From Phycisphaerae bacterium (GTDB lineage: Bacteria; Planctomycetota; Phycisphaerae; UBA1845; PWPN01), in NCBI GenBank assembly GCA_030372985.1, contig JAUCQB010000254.1:21422-85421 (forward strand): 64,000 nucleotides of DNA, in the 5' to 3' direction. Below are positions 8,629 through 16,293 of the stretch, piece after piece; the stretch's first letter is position 1; each line of letters opens with the position of its first letter. A program made the position numbers and the translations under genes. The notes under the pieces are model-generated. The model was given only the letters and a program-made list of their open reading frames with translations, did not search any database and was not told the origin of the DNA.

Positions 8629-9948
8629 TCAGGCCTGCTTGAGAATCCCCAGTGCCTCAGCGGCCGCAGCCAGCGTCTGGTCAATCTGCTCTTGCGTATG
8701 GGCCGTTGAAACGAAGAAGGTTTCAAACTGTGACGGCGGCAGGTAAACGCCGCGTTCGAGCATGGCGTGCACGAACTGGGCATACACCTTCGTGTCGCTG
8801 CGGGCTGCGGTGACATAATCCGTGACCGGGCCAAGCTGGAAGAACGCGGTACACATGCTGCCCACGCGTGTGACGAAGGCCGGAATACCGGCTGCGGCCG
8901 CAGCGTCTCTCAGGCCGTCCGCCAGGCGCACCGCCAGAGCGTCCAACTTCTCGTAAGTTCCGGGCTCGTGGAGCGCCTCGAGGGTGGCCAGCCCGGCAGC
9001 CATCGCCAGGGGGTTCCCCGAAAGCGTGCCTGCCTGGTAGACAGGACCGACGGGGCTCAGTCTCTCCATAATGTCCGCACGGCCGCCGTACGCCCCGACG
9101 GGCATTCCACCCCCGATGATTTTGCCCAGGCAGGTCAGGTCCGGCCGGACACTGAACACCTCCTGAGCACCTCCCAGGGCCAGGCGGTACCCGGTGATAA
9201 CCTCGTCAAAGATGAGCAGGGCGCCGGCCTCGTCGCACAGCGCCCTCAGCGCCGCCAAATATCCGTCCATGGGCGGCACACAGCCCATGTTGCCCGCGAC
9301 CGGCTCGACCAGAAAGGCGGCTATTTGCGGACCATGCGTCTCGAATGCCTGGCGGGCGGCCGCGATGTCGTTGTATGGCACAACGAGCGTGTTTGCGGCC
9401 ATCGCTGCCGGCACTCCCGCGGAGGATGGCGTACCAAAGGTCGCCAAACCGGAGCCCGCCTTCACCAACAGCGCGTCCACATGCCCGTGGTAGCAGCCCT
9501 CACATTTAACGACGATGTCCCGACCCGTAAAACCGCGTGCCAACCGCACAGCACTCATCGCCGCTTCCGTGCCGGAGCTGACAAAGCGCAGCCGCTCAAT
9601 AGACGGAAAATCCTCCGTGATGCGCTCGGCCAGGCGCGTTTCGGCCTCCGTGGGGGCACCATACGACCAGCCTTTACCCAGAACCTTGCTGGCCGCCGCG
9701 GCCACCCGTTCATCGACGTGACCAAGGATCAACGGCCCCCAGGAACAGACATAGTCGATGTAGTCGTTGCCATCGAGGTCGGTCAGGAGGGCACCTTTTG
9801 CCTTGGCGATGAATCGGGGAACGCCGCCAATCGCGCCAAATGCTCTGACAGGGGAGTTCACACCGCCAGCGAGGACTTTCAGGGCCGCAGTGAATGCGGC
9901 TTGCGATTTAGCGTTCTTCGGTGTGTCTTTTGTTGATTTCCTACCCAT
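8629..9948 (-). CDS. hemL: glutamate-1-semialdehyde 2,1-aminomutase
   Basis: HemL converts glutamate-1-semialdehyde to 5-aminolevulinate, the C5 route into haem. The 439-residue product is a class III PLP aminotransferase with AGGVNSPVRAFGAIGGVPRF near the N-terminus, FVSSGTEAAMSAVRLAR, the PLP aspartate in LLIFDEVITGYR and the catalytic lysine in LGKIIGGGMPVGAYGG. Length fits the family (about 427). The start at 9948 (MGRKSTKDT) is preferred; another ATG sits five codons upstream and neither has a clear ribosome-binding site. The much longer open frame upstream of these codons is not conserved-looking sequence. It diverges from dnaA across about 200 bases. Confidence 0.93.
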   Translation of the reverse strand: MGRKSTKDTPKNAKSQAAFTAALKVLAGGVNSPVRAFGAIGGVPRFIAKAKGALLTDLDGNDYIDYVCSWGPLILGHVDERVAAAASKVLGKGWSYGAPTEAETRLAERITEDFPSIERLRFVSSGTEAAMSAVRLARGFTGRDIVVKCEGCYHGHVDALLVKAGSGLATFGTPSSAGVPAAMAANTLVVPYNDIAAARQAFETHGPQIAAFLVEPVAGNMGCVPPMDGYLAALRALCDEAGALLIFDEVITGYRLALGGAQEVFSVRPDLTCLGKIIGGGMPVGAYGGRADIMERLSPVGPVYQAGTLSGNPLAMAAGLATLEALHEPGTYEKLDALAVRLADGLRDAAAAAGIPAFVTRVGSMCTAFFQLGPVTDYVTAARSDTKVYAQFVHAMLERGVYLPPSQFETFFVSTAHTQEQIDQTLAAAAEALGILKQA

Positions 9949-10147
9949 GATCGTGGAGATCATACCGGCTAAGCCAAGCGGTCGCGAGTGGGCTGCATAT
10001 AGCCATTCCCCGCGGTCGCGCCCCACATTTTGTGGCTGGCTTTTTGGCTCGGCCACGGTATAATCGCGCTCGCCCTGGACGACGAACTTTCGGCTTGTAA
10101 GTGGTTGTTTTGTAAGAGTTAACGTTTCCTGCCTCGCCCTCGGCAGA

Positions 10148-11512
10148 ATGTCCGACCCGGGCGAGACAATCGCAAGTATCTCACAGCCGATGACGACCAT
10201 CAGCGAACGCGCCTGGAGTGACATTCCTGCCTCAGTGAAGGCTGCTCACCCCGAGCTGGCCCGCCCATGGTTTGCGGCTCTTCGGCCGCTGGACATGCAG
10301 CGCGGCATCATTCGCGTCAACACGCCGACTCCGGAGCAATGCCACTATCTGGTGCACGACTGTCAAGCGGCCTTTAACGTCGCCGCCCAGTCGGTCACCG
10401 GCCACCTGGTGACGGTACATTTCTTGCTTCCCACCGCGCCGCTCCAGGATTCCGAGCCCCTGGCATTCGAACGCGAGACCGAGAACATTGTCCTCAACGA
10501 CAATTACACCTTTGAAAATTTTGTGGCCGGCCCGTGTAACCGCCTTGCCCACGCGGCCTCCGTGGCCGTTGCTGAAAAACCTGGGCGCGTGTACAACCCC
10601 CTCTTTGTGCATGGTTCGGTGGGCCTAGGCAAGACTCATCTCCTCCAGGCGATCTGCCATCACATTCGCTCGCATACACCGCTTACCAAGATTCTCTATC
10701 TCTCCTGCGAGACGTTTACCAATCATTTTGTTGAGGCCATTGAGCGTGGTGCACTGCACCAGTTTCGCTACCGCTACCGTCACGTTGACGTCCTGGTGAT
10801 CGACGACATCCAGTTTCTCGGCGCCCGCGAGCGCAGCCGCGAGGAGTTCTTCCACACTTTCAACACGCTGTTTCAGTGCCAGAAGCAAATCATCCTCTCG
10901 GCCGATGAGTCGCCCCAGGATATTCCCAGCCTGGAAGACCGCTTGGTCAGCCGCTTCAACTGCGGGCTGGTCACCCGAATCGAGGCCCCCTGTCTCGAAA
11001 CCCGTATGGCTATCGTCACTCGAAAGGCTAAACTACGGTGCGCCGACATCCCCGAGGATGTCGTCCACTTCATCGCCGCATCCGTTGATTCAAGTATTCG
11101 TGAACTGGAGGGGGCGCTGACCCGTGTCCTCGCTGTAGCCCAACAGTACGGTGGCACGGTTAATCTGGCCGTCGCCAAGGAGGCTCTCGCCCAGAGCCAA
11201 CCGACCCGCAACCGCCGGGTAACCATCTCAGACATCCTCCAGACGGTGACGGAACGATTTGACGTCAGGCTCAGCGATCTGCAAGGCAAGCGCCGACACC
11301 GCTCCCTGGCCTTTCCGCGACAGGTCTGTATGTACCTGGCCCGTGAACTGACCCCTCTCAGCCTTGAGGAAATCGGCGGGCACTTTGGCGGCCGCGACCA
11401 CACGACCGTCCTGCACGCCATTCGTACGATCAGTGAGCAACGCTCCATCGACAAGGAGTTGGAAGCGAACATTCGTCAGATAACAGACTTACTGCGAAAG
11501 CAAAGCGCATGA
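10148..11512 (+). CDS. dnaA: chromosomal replication initiator protein DnaA
   Basis: DnaA binds DnaA boxes and opens the origin. The 454-residue protein has an N-terminal domain (residues 18-100), a short linker, and the AAA+ domain opening at YTFENFVAGPCNRLAH. Its Walker A is GSVGLGKT (156-163) and its Walker B is VLVIDDIQFLG. The C-terminal domain IV carries the DnaA signature GGRDHTTVLHAIRTI near residue 420. It is the first gene of dnaA-dnaN-dciA-gyrB. An alternative ATG at 10190 would shorten the N-terminus by 14 residues; neither start has a visible Shine-Dalgarno sequence. Confidence 0.97.
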   Translation: MSDPGETIASISQPMTTISERAWSDIPASVKAAHPELARPWFAALRPLDMQRGIIRVNTPTPEQCHYLVHDCQAAFNVAAQSVTGHLVTVHFLLPTAPLQDSEPLAFERETENIVLNDNYTFENFVAGPCNRLAHAASVAVAEKPGRVYNPLFVHGSVGLGKTHLLQAICHHIRSHTPLTKILYLSCETFTNHFVEAIERGALHQFRYRYRHVDVLVIDDIQFLGARERSREEFFHTFNTLFQCQKQIILSADESPQDIPSLEDRLVSRFNCGLVTRIEAPCLETRMAIVTRKAKLRCADIPEDVVHFIAASVDSSIRELEGALTRVLAVAQQYGGTVNLAVAKEALAQSQPTRNRRVTISDILQTVTERFDVRLSDLQGKRRHRSLAFPRQVCMYLARELTPLSLEEIGGHFGGRDHTTVLHAIRTISEQRSIDKELEANIRQITDLLRKQSA

Positions 11513-11932
11513 ACTGCCGGATGACCCTCGCAACTGTGGGACCCAGAAACGGCTCGACATCGATCTCTGGGCCTCCTCCGCCAGCCCTACCGCTTTCAGC
11601 AGGCAGAAGTCACAAGTCGGCACCCCTGCCGGTGGATATGTTGTCGCGTTTCCGCTATCTTATCACCGGCTTGCCAGCCCCCGGGGCCGGCCAAACCTGC
11701 CAGCCCACCAGGTCACGGTAGCTGGAGAGGCCTTGCTGACAGCTTATCCACCAACGGCGGACCTGGTGAGAAGGCGGTAAACTTTTGTGGGCGATGTACT
11801 TCGCGGATTGCGGTCCGCGGTGTGCACGCAATTCACAAGACAGACGAAGATGATTAAATTGCTTAACTGATACCTAGTAGTCCGTCGGCAAGCCTGGGCG
11901 CCAAAGCCCGGCATGGAAGGAGCGAGTTGACC
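11513..11932. other. dnaA-dnaN intergenic region, possible part of oriC
   Basis: These 420 bases between dnaA and dnaN contain one near-consensus DnaA box, TTATCCACC, at 11744-11752 (8 of 9). Two weaker matches are TTATCACCG at 11660-11668 and GGTGGATAT at 11631-11639 (reverse orientation). An AT-rich stretch lies around 11850-11880. A palindrome CCGCGGATTGCGGTCCGCGG sits around 11801-11820. A position next to dnaA is where many bacterial origins lie, but a single good box is weak evidence. Confidence 0.4.
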
Positions 11933-13033
11933 ATGCAAGTAGTTGTCAACCGCAGTGCGCTCGTTGAAGTTTTGAACATGGCCTGTTCAGTTGCTGCGAG
12001 TCGAACGCCGCGCGAGTTACTGAAGTGTGTGCGACTGACGACGGTTGACGGATCCCTGTTGGTGGGGGCAACCGACCTTGAGGTGGCATTGCGCGGGGAG
12101 GTGCGTCAGGTTGAGGTGAAAGCACCGGGAGGCTTGCTGGTCCCGGCCGACAAACTGTTGCAGATTGCGCGTGAGAGCGCAGACGAGACGTTGGTGATCG
12201 AGAGCGAGGATCTCGCATGTCATATCCGGGGCGCTGATAGTCACTTCGAGATCTATGGGCAGGATCCGAAGGATTTTCCGCCGGTTCCAGAGTTGGAGGG
12301 CGCGCCGGATGTGGAAGTACAGGGTTCGGTGTTGACCTTGCTGATTGAGCGGACGTTGTTTGCCGTCGCCAAGGAGAATACGCGATATGCAATCAATGGC
12401 GTCCTGTGGGAAACCGAGGGTAAGCGCCTGTGTCTGGTGGCGACGGATGGGCGTCGCTTGGCAGAGGCAAACGGGCAAGTCGCGCGAGCCGCGGCGGAAG
12501 AGCAGCACATGATCGTGCCGGCCAAGACCATGCAGGTGCTGCAGCGACTTCTGCCGCATGTTCCGGAAGATGCAACGGTTGGTATTCGCTTTTCGAGCAA
12601 TCAGGTTGTAGTTCAGGCAGGTTTGTACGTCGTCAGCTCCCCGCTTGTGGAAGGACACTTCCCGAAGTATGAAGACGTGATTCCCCGGGACAGTGACAAG
12701 AAAATAACGCTGGCAACTCAGGAGTTTCACAGCGCTGTGCGGCGCGCAGCACTGTTGGCCAGCGATCAGTCCAAGGGCATTCGCCTGGCATTCGAAGGAA
12801 GTACGCTTGTCTTGTCGAGTCGCACACCAGAACAAGGGGAGGCAACCGTGTCCATGCGGACGGATTATGGCGGGGAGCCGCTGCAGATCGGTTTCAACCC
12901 TGCCTTTCTGGTTGATGCCCTCCGGGTAGTCTCAGGCCCAACAGTACAACTGGAGTTAAAAGAGGGTAATCGCCCAGGGCTGCTGAGGGTCGGTAGTGAT
13001 TTCTTGTACGTGATTATGCCAGTGAGCCTGTAG
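11933..13033 (+). CDS. dnaN: DNA polymerase III beta sliding clamp
   Basis: The beta clamp tethers polymerase III to DNA as a ring-shaped dimer. The 366-residue protein shows the three repeated clamp folds: MQVVVNRSALVEVLNMACSV at the start, the middle-domain FAVAKENTRYAINGVLWE followed by LVATDGRRLAEA, and a C-terminus LLRVGSDFLYVIMPVSL with the typical ending. The ATG at 11933 is chosen over an in-frame TTG six bases earlier. AAGGAG at 11917-11922 precedes it by 10 bases. It lies between dnaA and the dciA-like gene. Confidence 0.97.
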   Translation: MQVVVNRSALVEVLNMACSVAASRTPRELLKCVRLTTVDGSLLVGATDLEVALRGEVRQVEVKAPGGLLVPADKLLQIARESADETLVIESEDLACHIRGADSHFEIYGQDPKDFPPVPELEGAPDVEVQGSVLTLLIERTLFAVAKENTRYAINGVLWETEGKRLCLVATDGRRLAEANGQVARAAAEEQHMIVPAKTMQVLQRLLPHVPEDATVGIRFSSNQVVVQAGLYVVSSPLVEGHFPKYEDVIPRDSDKKITLATQEFHSAVRRAALLASDQSKGIRLAFEGSTLVLSSRTPEQGEATVSMRTDYGGEPLQIGFNPAFLVDALRVVSGPTVQLELKEGNRPGLLRVGSDFLYVIMPVSL

Positions 13034-13058
13034 ACAGGCAACGGGCAGGGGAGTGCAG

Positions 13059-13496
13059 GTGGGCGACGACCGTCTAGGATGGATTCACTATAATCATGGG
13101 GAAGCCAGCGCGCGCCCGCGCCCCCCAGTAGAGAGTGCCCAAACACGCAGGCGGGAGGAGTGGGAGGCAGCCAGACGGGGCACAACAACTGCCGTGGGGC
13201 AAGTGGTAAGAAGCCTTTTGGAGAGCCGATCCAGGTTGTCAGCATTGCAGCAGGACATACTGCAAGTGTTGAGCGAGGAGGGGGGAGCAAAGCTGTTAGA
13301 TCAGGTGACGACGATACGTATCAAGCGGGGTGTTCTACAGATAGAGACGGGCGACGCCGTCGCCTTGTACGACTTGCGGCTCCGCTGGGAGCAGCGGATT
13401 CTGCGGGCCGTCAAGGAACAGCTGCCTGGAATTGGCGTCCAGGCGATACGTTTTGCGCTGGCCGGAAAAGGCGGCAGGGCAGTATCCGAGAAGTAG
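13059..13496 (+). CDS. dciA: DUF721/DciA-like helicase-loading protein
   Basis: DciA is the ancestral loader of the replicative helicase DnaB in bacteria that lack DnaC or DnaI. This 145-residue protein shows the DUF721 core near residues 45-140. It has a short N-terminal basic region and then a helix-strand pattern ending in LYDLRLRWEQRILRAVKEQLPGIGVQAIRF, where the LRWEQ-like segment and terminal IxxIRF are typical. The GTG at 13059 is preferred because AGGGGA lies 6 bases upstream; a GTG two codons earlier sits too close. It occupies the place where recF is often found, and no recF is present between dnaN and gyrB. Confidence 0.75.
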   Translation: MGDDRLGWIHYNHGEASARPRPPVESAQTRRREEWEAARRGTTTAVGQVVRSLLESRSRLSALQQDILQVLSEEGGAKLLDQVTTIRIKRGVLQIETGDAVALYDLRLRWEQRILRAVKEQLPGIGVQAIRFALAGKGGRAVSEK

Positions 13497-13505
13497 ACGT
13501 GTATC

Positions 13506-16103
13506 ATGACTGAAGTCGACAATGGAACCCTGGGCAGCTCCGGCGAACAGCGGGCTGATGAGCCAAGCAGTTCGGCGGCTACCAAGTACGATGAGTCTAG
13601 TATTCGTGTCATGGAGGGCCTCGAGGCGGTCCGCAAAAGACCGGCGATGTACATCGGGGATACGGGGACCACCGGGCTACACCACCTGATCTATGAGGCT
13701 GTCGACAACGCGATCGATGAGGCCATGGCCGGCTACTGCACCGAGATCGCGGTGACCCTGGGAGCGGACGGCAGTTGTACGGTCCGGGATAACGGGCGAG
13801 GTATTCCTACCGGGCCGATGACGCATCCGGACCCGAAGATCAACGGCAAGCCTGCGGTTGAGGTCTGCATGACCATTTTGCACGCAGGCGGCAAGTTCGA
13901 CCGGCGCAGCTATAAGGTCTCCGGGGGCCTCCACGGCGTTGGTATCAGCGTCGTCAATGCGCTATCGGAGTGGCTGCGCATCCAGGTCAGGCAGGGAGGC
14001 GAGGTCTACGAAATGGGCTTTGAGCGCGGGGTGACAACCGCGCGGCTCAAGGTGATCGGGCATGCTCAGGACACGGGAACCGTCGTCAAGTTCAAGCCGG
14101 ACGCCCAGATTTTCCCTGACTGTGATTTCCGCTACGAGACCCTGCGCTCCCGGCTACGAGAGCTGGCTTATCTGAATGACGCCGTGAAGATCACACTGAC
14201 GGACGAGCGCACCGGTAAATCGGAGGTCTATCATTTCTCGGATGGCCTGCGCGAGTTCGTGGCCCACCTCAACGAAGGCAAACAGGCCGTTCACAAGGAC
14301 ATCATCCTGATGCGGGCCCAGGATGAAGAGCAGCGCCTGGTGGTCGAGATCGCCATGCAGTGGAACGACGGCTATAACGAAAACGTTTCCTGCTTCGCGA
14401 ACAACATCCGCAACATCGACGGGGGAACGCATTTGTCCGGGTTTCGCTCAGCGCTGACGCGGACGCTGAACTACTACGCGAAGAAAGAGAACCTCCTGAA
14501 GGGCGACCTGACGGCGAGCGGCGAGGACTTCCGCGAGGGGCTGACCGCAATCGTTGCCGTCAAGGTGCCGGAACCGCAGTTCGAGGCCCAGACCAAGGTG
14601 CGGCTGATGAACCCGGAGGTCGAGACTTTCGTTACCCAGGTCGTTAACTCACAGCTCTCGACGTTCCTTGAGGAAAACCCCGCCGACGCCAAGCGAATCG
14701 TGCTCAAAGGCATTCAGGCAGCTCAGGCTCGGGAGGCGGCCCGGAAAGCCCGCGAGCTCACGCGAAAAAGCGCCTTGAGCAGCGGCGGGCTTCCAAGCAA
14801 GCTCTGGGACTGCCGGGTGAAAGATGCCGACATGGCCGAGTTGTTCATCGTCGAGGGCCAGAGCGCCGGCGGCAGTGCCAAGACTGGTCGTGACAGCGAG
14901 TTCCAGGCGATTCTGCCGCTGAAGGGCAAGATCCTCAATGTTGAGAAGGCCCGGATTGACAAGATGCTCAGCCATGAGGAGATCAAGACCCTGATCCTGG
15001 CCCTCGGCTGCGGCATCGGCGAAGACGAGTTCGACATCAGCAAGCGTCGCTACGGAAAAGTAGTCCTGATGTGCGACGCCGATGTTGATGGAAGCCACAT
15101 TCGTACCCTGCTTCTCACCTTTCTCTTCCGACATATGCGTCCGCTGGTGGAGGGTGGCTACGTCTACGTTGCCCAGCCGCCGCTGTTTCTGCTGAAGAAG
15201 GGCAGGAAGAGCGAGTACGTTCTGAACGACGCCGTACTCAGCCGCAAACTGAAGGAGTGGGGAACGGAAGACACATCCCTCGTGGTTCGCAGCGAGAGCA
15301 GCAGGGAACGCGAAATCGCCGGTCCTGAGCTGGCCGACCTTTATACGCTGCTCGAGCGGATCGACGCCCAGCGGCGCATCCTGGAACGCCGCGGAATCGA
15401 TCAGCGCGAGTTGATCACCCGACACACCGACGAGCGCGGACGACTGCCCACCTACCGGGCCCTGGTCTACAGACCCACCGAACAGGAGCCGGCGACGTAC
15501 TTCGGCTATAGCGACGAGGAGTTTCAGGCCTTCTGTGAGCAAGAGCGGCAGCAGCTCGGCGAGGTCGAGGTGGTCGAGGCTGCGACGGGGATGCTGCCGA
15601 CAAGGACCAATGGAACCACGGATCACCGAATCGTTCGGTCCGATCTCAGCGAGTGTGCCGTGCTGGAGGAAGCGATTCAGAAGCTCAAGGCGACCGGCCT
15701 GAGCATGGATGACTACTACGCCGAGCGCCTCGAGCACGTCGACGGCACCGTAGAGCCCGCGCGCTTCGTGCTCAAGCACGGCGGTCAGGTCGTTCGCGAG
15801 GTGGACGGCCTGCGGCACCTGGTTGAGGCGGTACGCCAGGTGGGAAGCGCGGGCGTTGAGGTCAAGCGATTCAAGGGCCTGGGCGAAATGAACGGCGAGG
15901 AACTCTGGGAAACAACCATGGACCCCGATCACCGCAGCATGCTGAAGGTAGTGATCTCAGACGAGCCGGACGACGCGGAACAACTGGCCCTTGACGCCCG
16001 CGAGGCGGACCGCATGTTCTCCATCCTCATGGGCGACAATGTCGAGCTGCGCCGGCAGTACATCGAGGCGAACGCCGCCCACGTGAAGAACCTGGATATC
16101 TAA
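13506..16103 (+). CDS. gyrB: DNA gyrase subunit B
   Basis: GyrB supplies the ATPase and part of the cleavage core of DNA gyrase. The 865-residue protein has the GHKL ATPase (EAVDNAIDEAMAGYC, DNGRGIP, GGLHGVGISVVNALS), transducer and TOPRIM domain with PLKGKILNVEKA and the DADVD metal triad (D524, D526, D528). After TOPRIM a segment of about 150 residues precedes the tail RFKGLGEMNGEELWETTMDP, as in long-form GyrB. The TOPRIM glutamate motif reads EGQSAGG where most GyrB have EGDSAGG, so residue 452 is Gln (codon 14859-14861). It is the fourth gene of the replication block. gyrA is not in the window. Confidence 0.97.
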   Translation: MTEVDNGTLGSSGEQRADEPSSSAATKYDESSIRVMEGLEAVRKRPAMYIGDTGTTGLHHLIYEAVDNAIDEAMAGYCTEIAVTLGADGSCTVRDNGRGIPTGPMTHPDPKINGKPAVEVCMTILHAGGKFDRRSYKVSGGLHGVGISVVNALSEWLRIQVRQGGEVYEMGFERGVTTARLKVIGHAQDTGTVVKFKPDAQIFPDCDFRYETLRSRLRELAYLNDAVKITLTDERTGKSEVYHFSDGLREFVAHLNEGKQAVHKDIILMRAQDEEQRLVVEIAMQWNDGYNENVSCFANNIRNIDGGTHLSGFRSALTRTLNYYAKKENLLKGDLTASGEDFREGLTAIVAVKVPEPQFEAQTKVRLMNPEVETFVTQVVNSQLSTFLEENPADAKRIVLKGIQAAQAREAARKARELTRKSALSSGGLPSKLWDCRVKDADMAELFIVEGQSAGGSAKTGRDSEFQAILPLKGKILNVEKARIDKMLSHEEIKTLILALGCGIGEDEFDISKRRYGKVVLMCDADVDGSHIRTLLLTFLFRHMRPLVEGGYVYVAQPPLFLLKKGRKSEYVLNDAVLSRKLKEWGTEDTSLVVRSESSREREIAGPELADLYTLLERIDAQRRILERRGIDQRELITRHTDERGRLPTYRALVYRPTEQEPATYFGYSDEEFQAFCEQERQQLGEVEVVEAATGMLPTRTNGTTDHRIVRSDLSECAVLEEAIQKLKATGLSMDDYYAERLEHVDGTVEPARFVLKHGGQVVREVDGLRHLVEAVRQVGSAGVEVKRFKGLGEMNGEELWETTMDPDHRSMLKVVISDEPDDAEQLALDAREADRMFSILMGDNVELRRQYIEANAAHVKNLDI

Positions 16104-16148
16104 CGCGATCTAACAAGACTTGAGGGATCAGCCTCCAGCTCGCCGTTG

Positions 16149-16165
16149 ACCGGCAAGATGCCGGT
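16149..16165. repeat. short palindrome with AAGAT loop
   Basis: Arms ACCGGC and GCCGGT flank the loop AAGAT in the gap between gyrB and the M16 protease gene. A related hairpin with a one-base-longer loop and different arms occurs at 21154-21171. No T-run follows, so it is more like a dispersed palindromic repeat than a terminator. Confidence 0.5.
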
Positions 16166-16281
16166 TCCGCGCGAGGACGGGTTCTGCGTTTTCACTTGGC
16201 AGGATATGGCAGGTCTGGGTCGGCATGGCGGCGGCGCCCCAGGGAGCGCGCCGGTGGCTGGCACAAGCCGGCGCCCCGGCC

Positions 16282-16287
16282 TACAAT
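16282..16287 (+). promoter_or_regulatory. -10 box TACAAT giving a leaderless start
   Basis: TACAAT ends exactly 6 bases before the ATG at 16294, so the usual transcription start (7 bases after the hexamer) would be the A of the start codon. No Shine-Dalgarno sequence precedes that ATG. The -35 region is not clear. Confidence 0.4.
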
Positions 16288-16293
16288 CCGGGC

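Noticed and set aside
10060..10147. DnaA boxes in the hemL-dnaA gap
   Set aside because: ACATTTTGTGGC-type words fail at too many positions of TTATCCACA to be called.
14649..15932. 427-residue open frame antisense to gyrB
   Set aside because: It overlaps the TOPRIM coding region entirely and shows no independent start signal or known motif.
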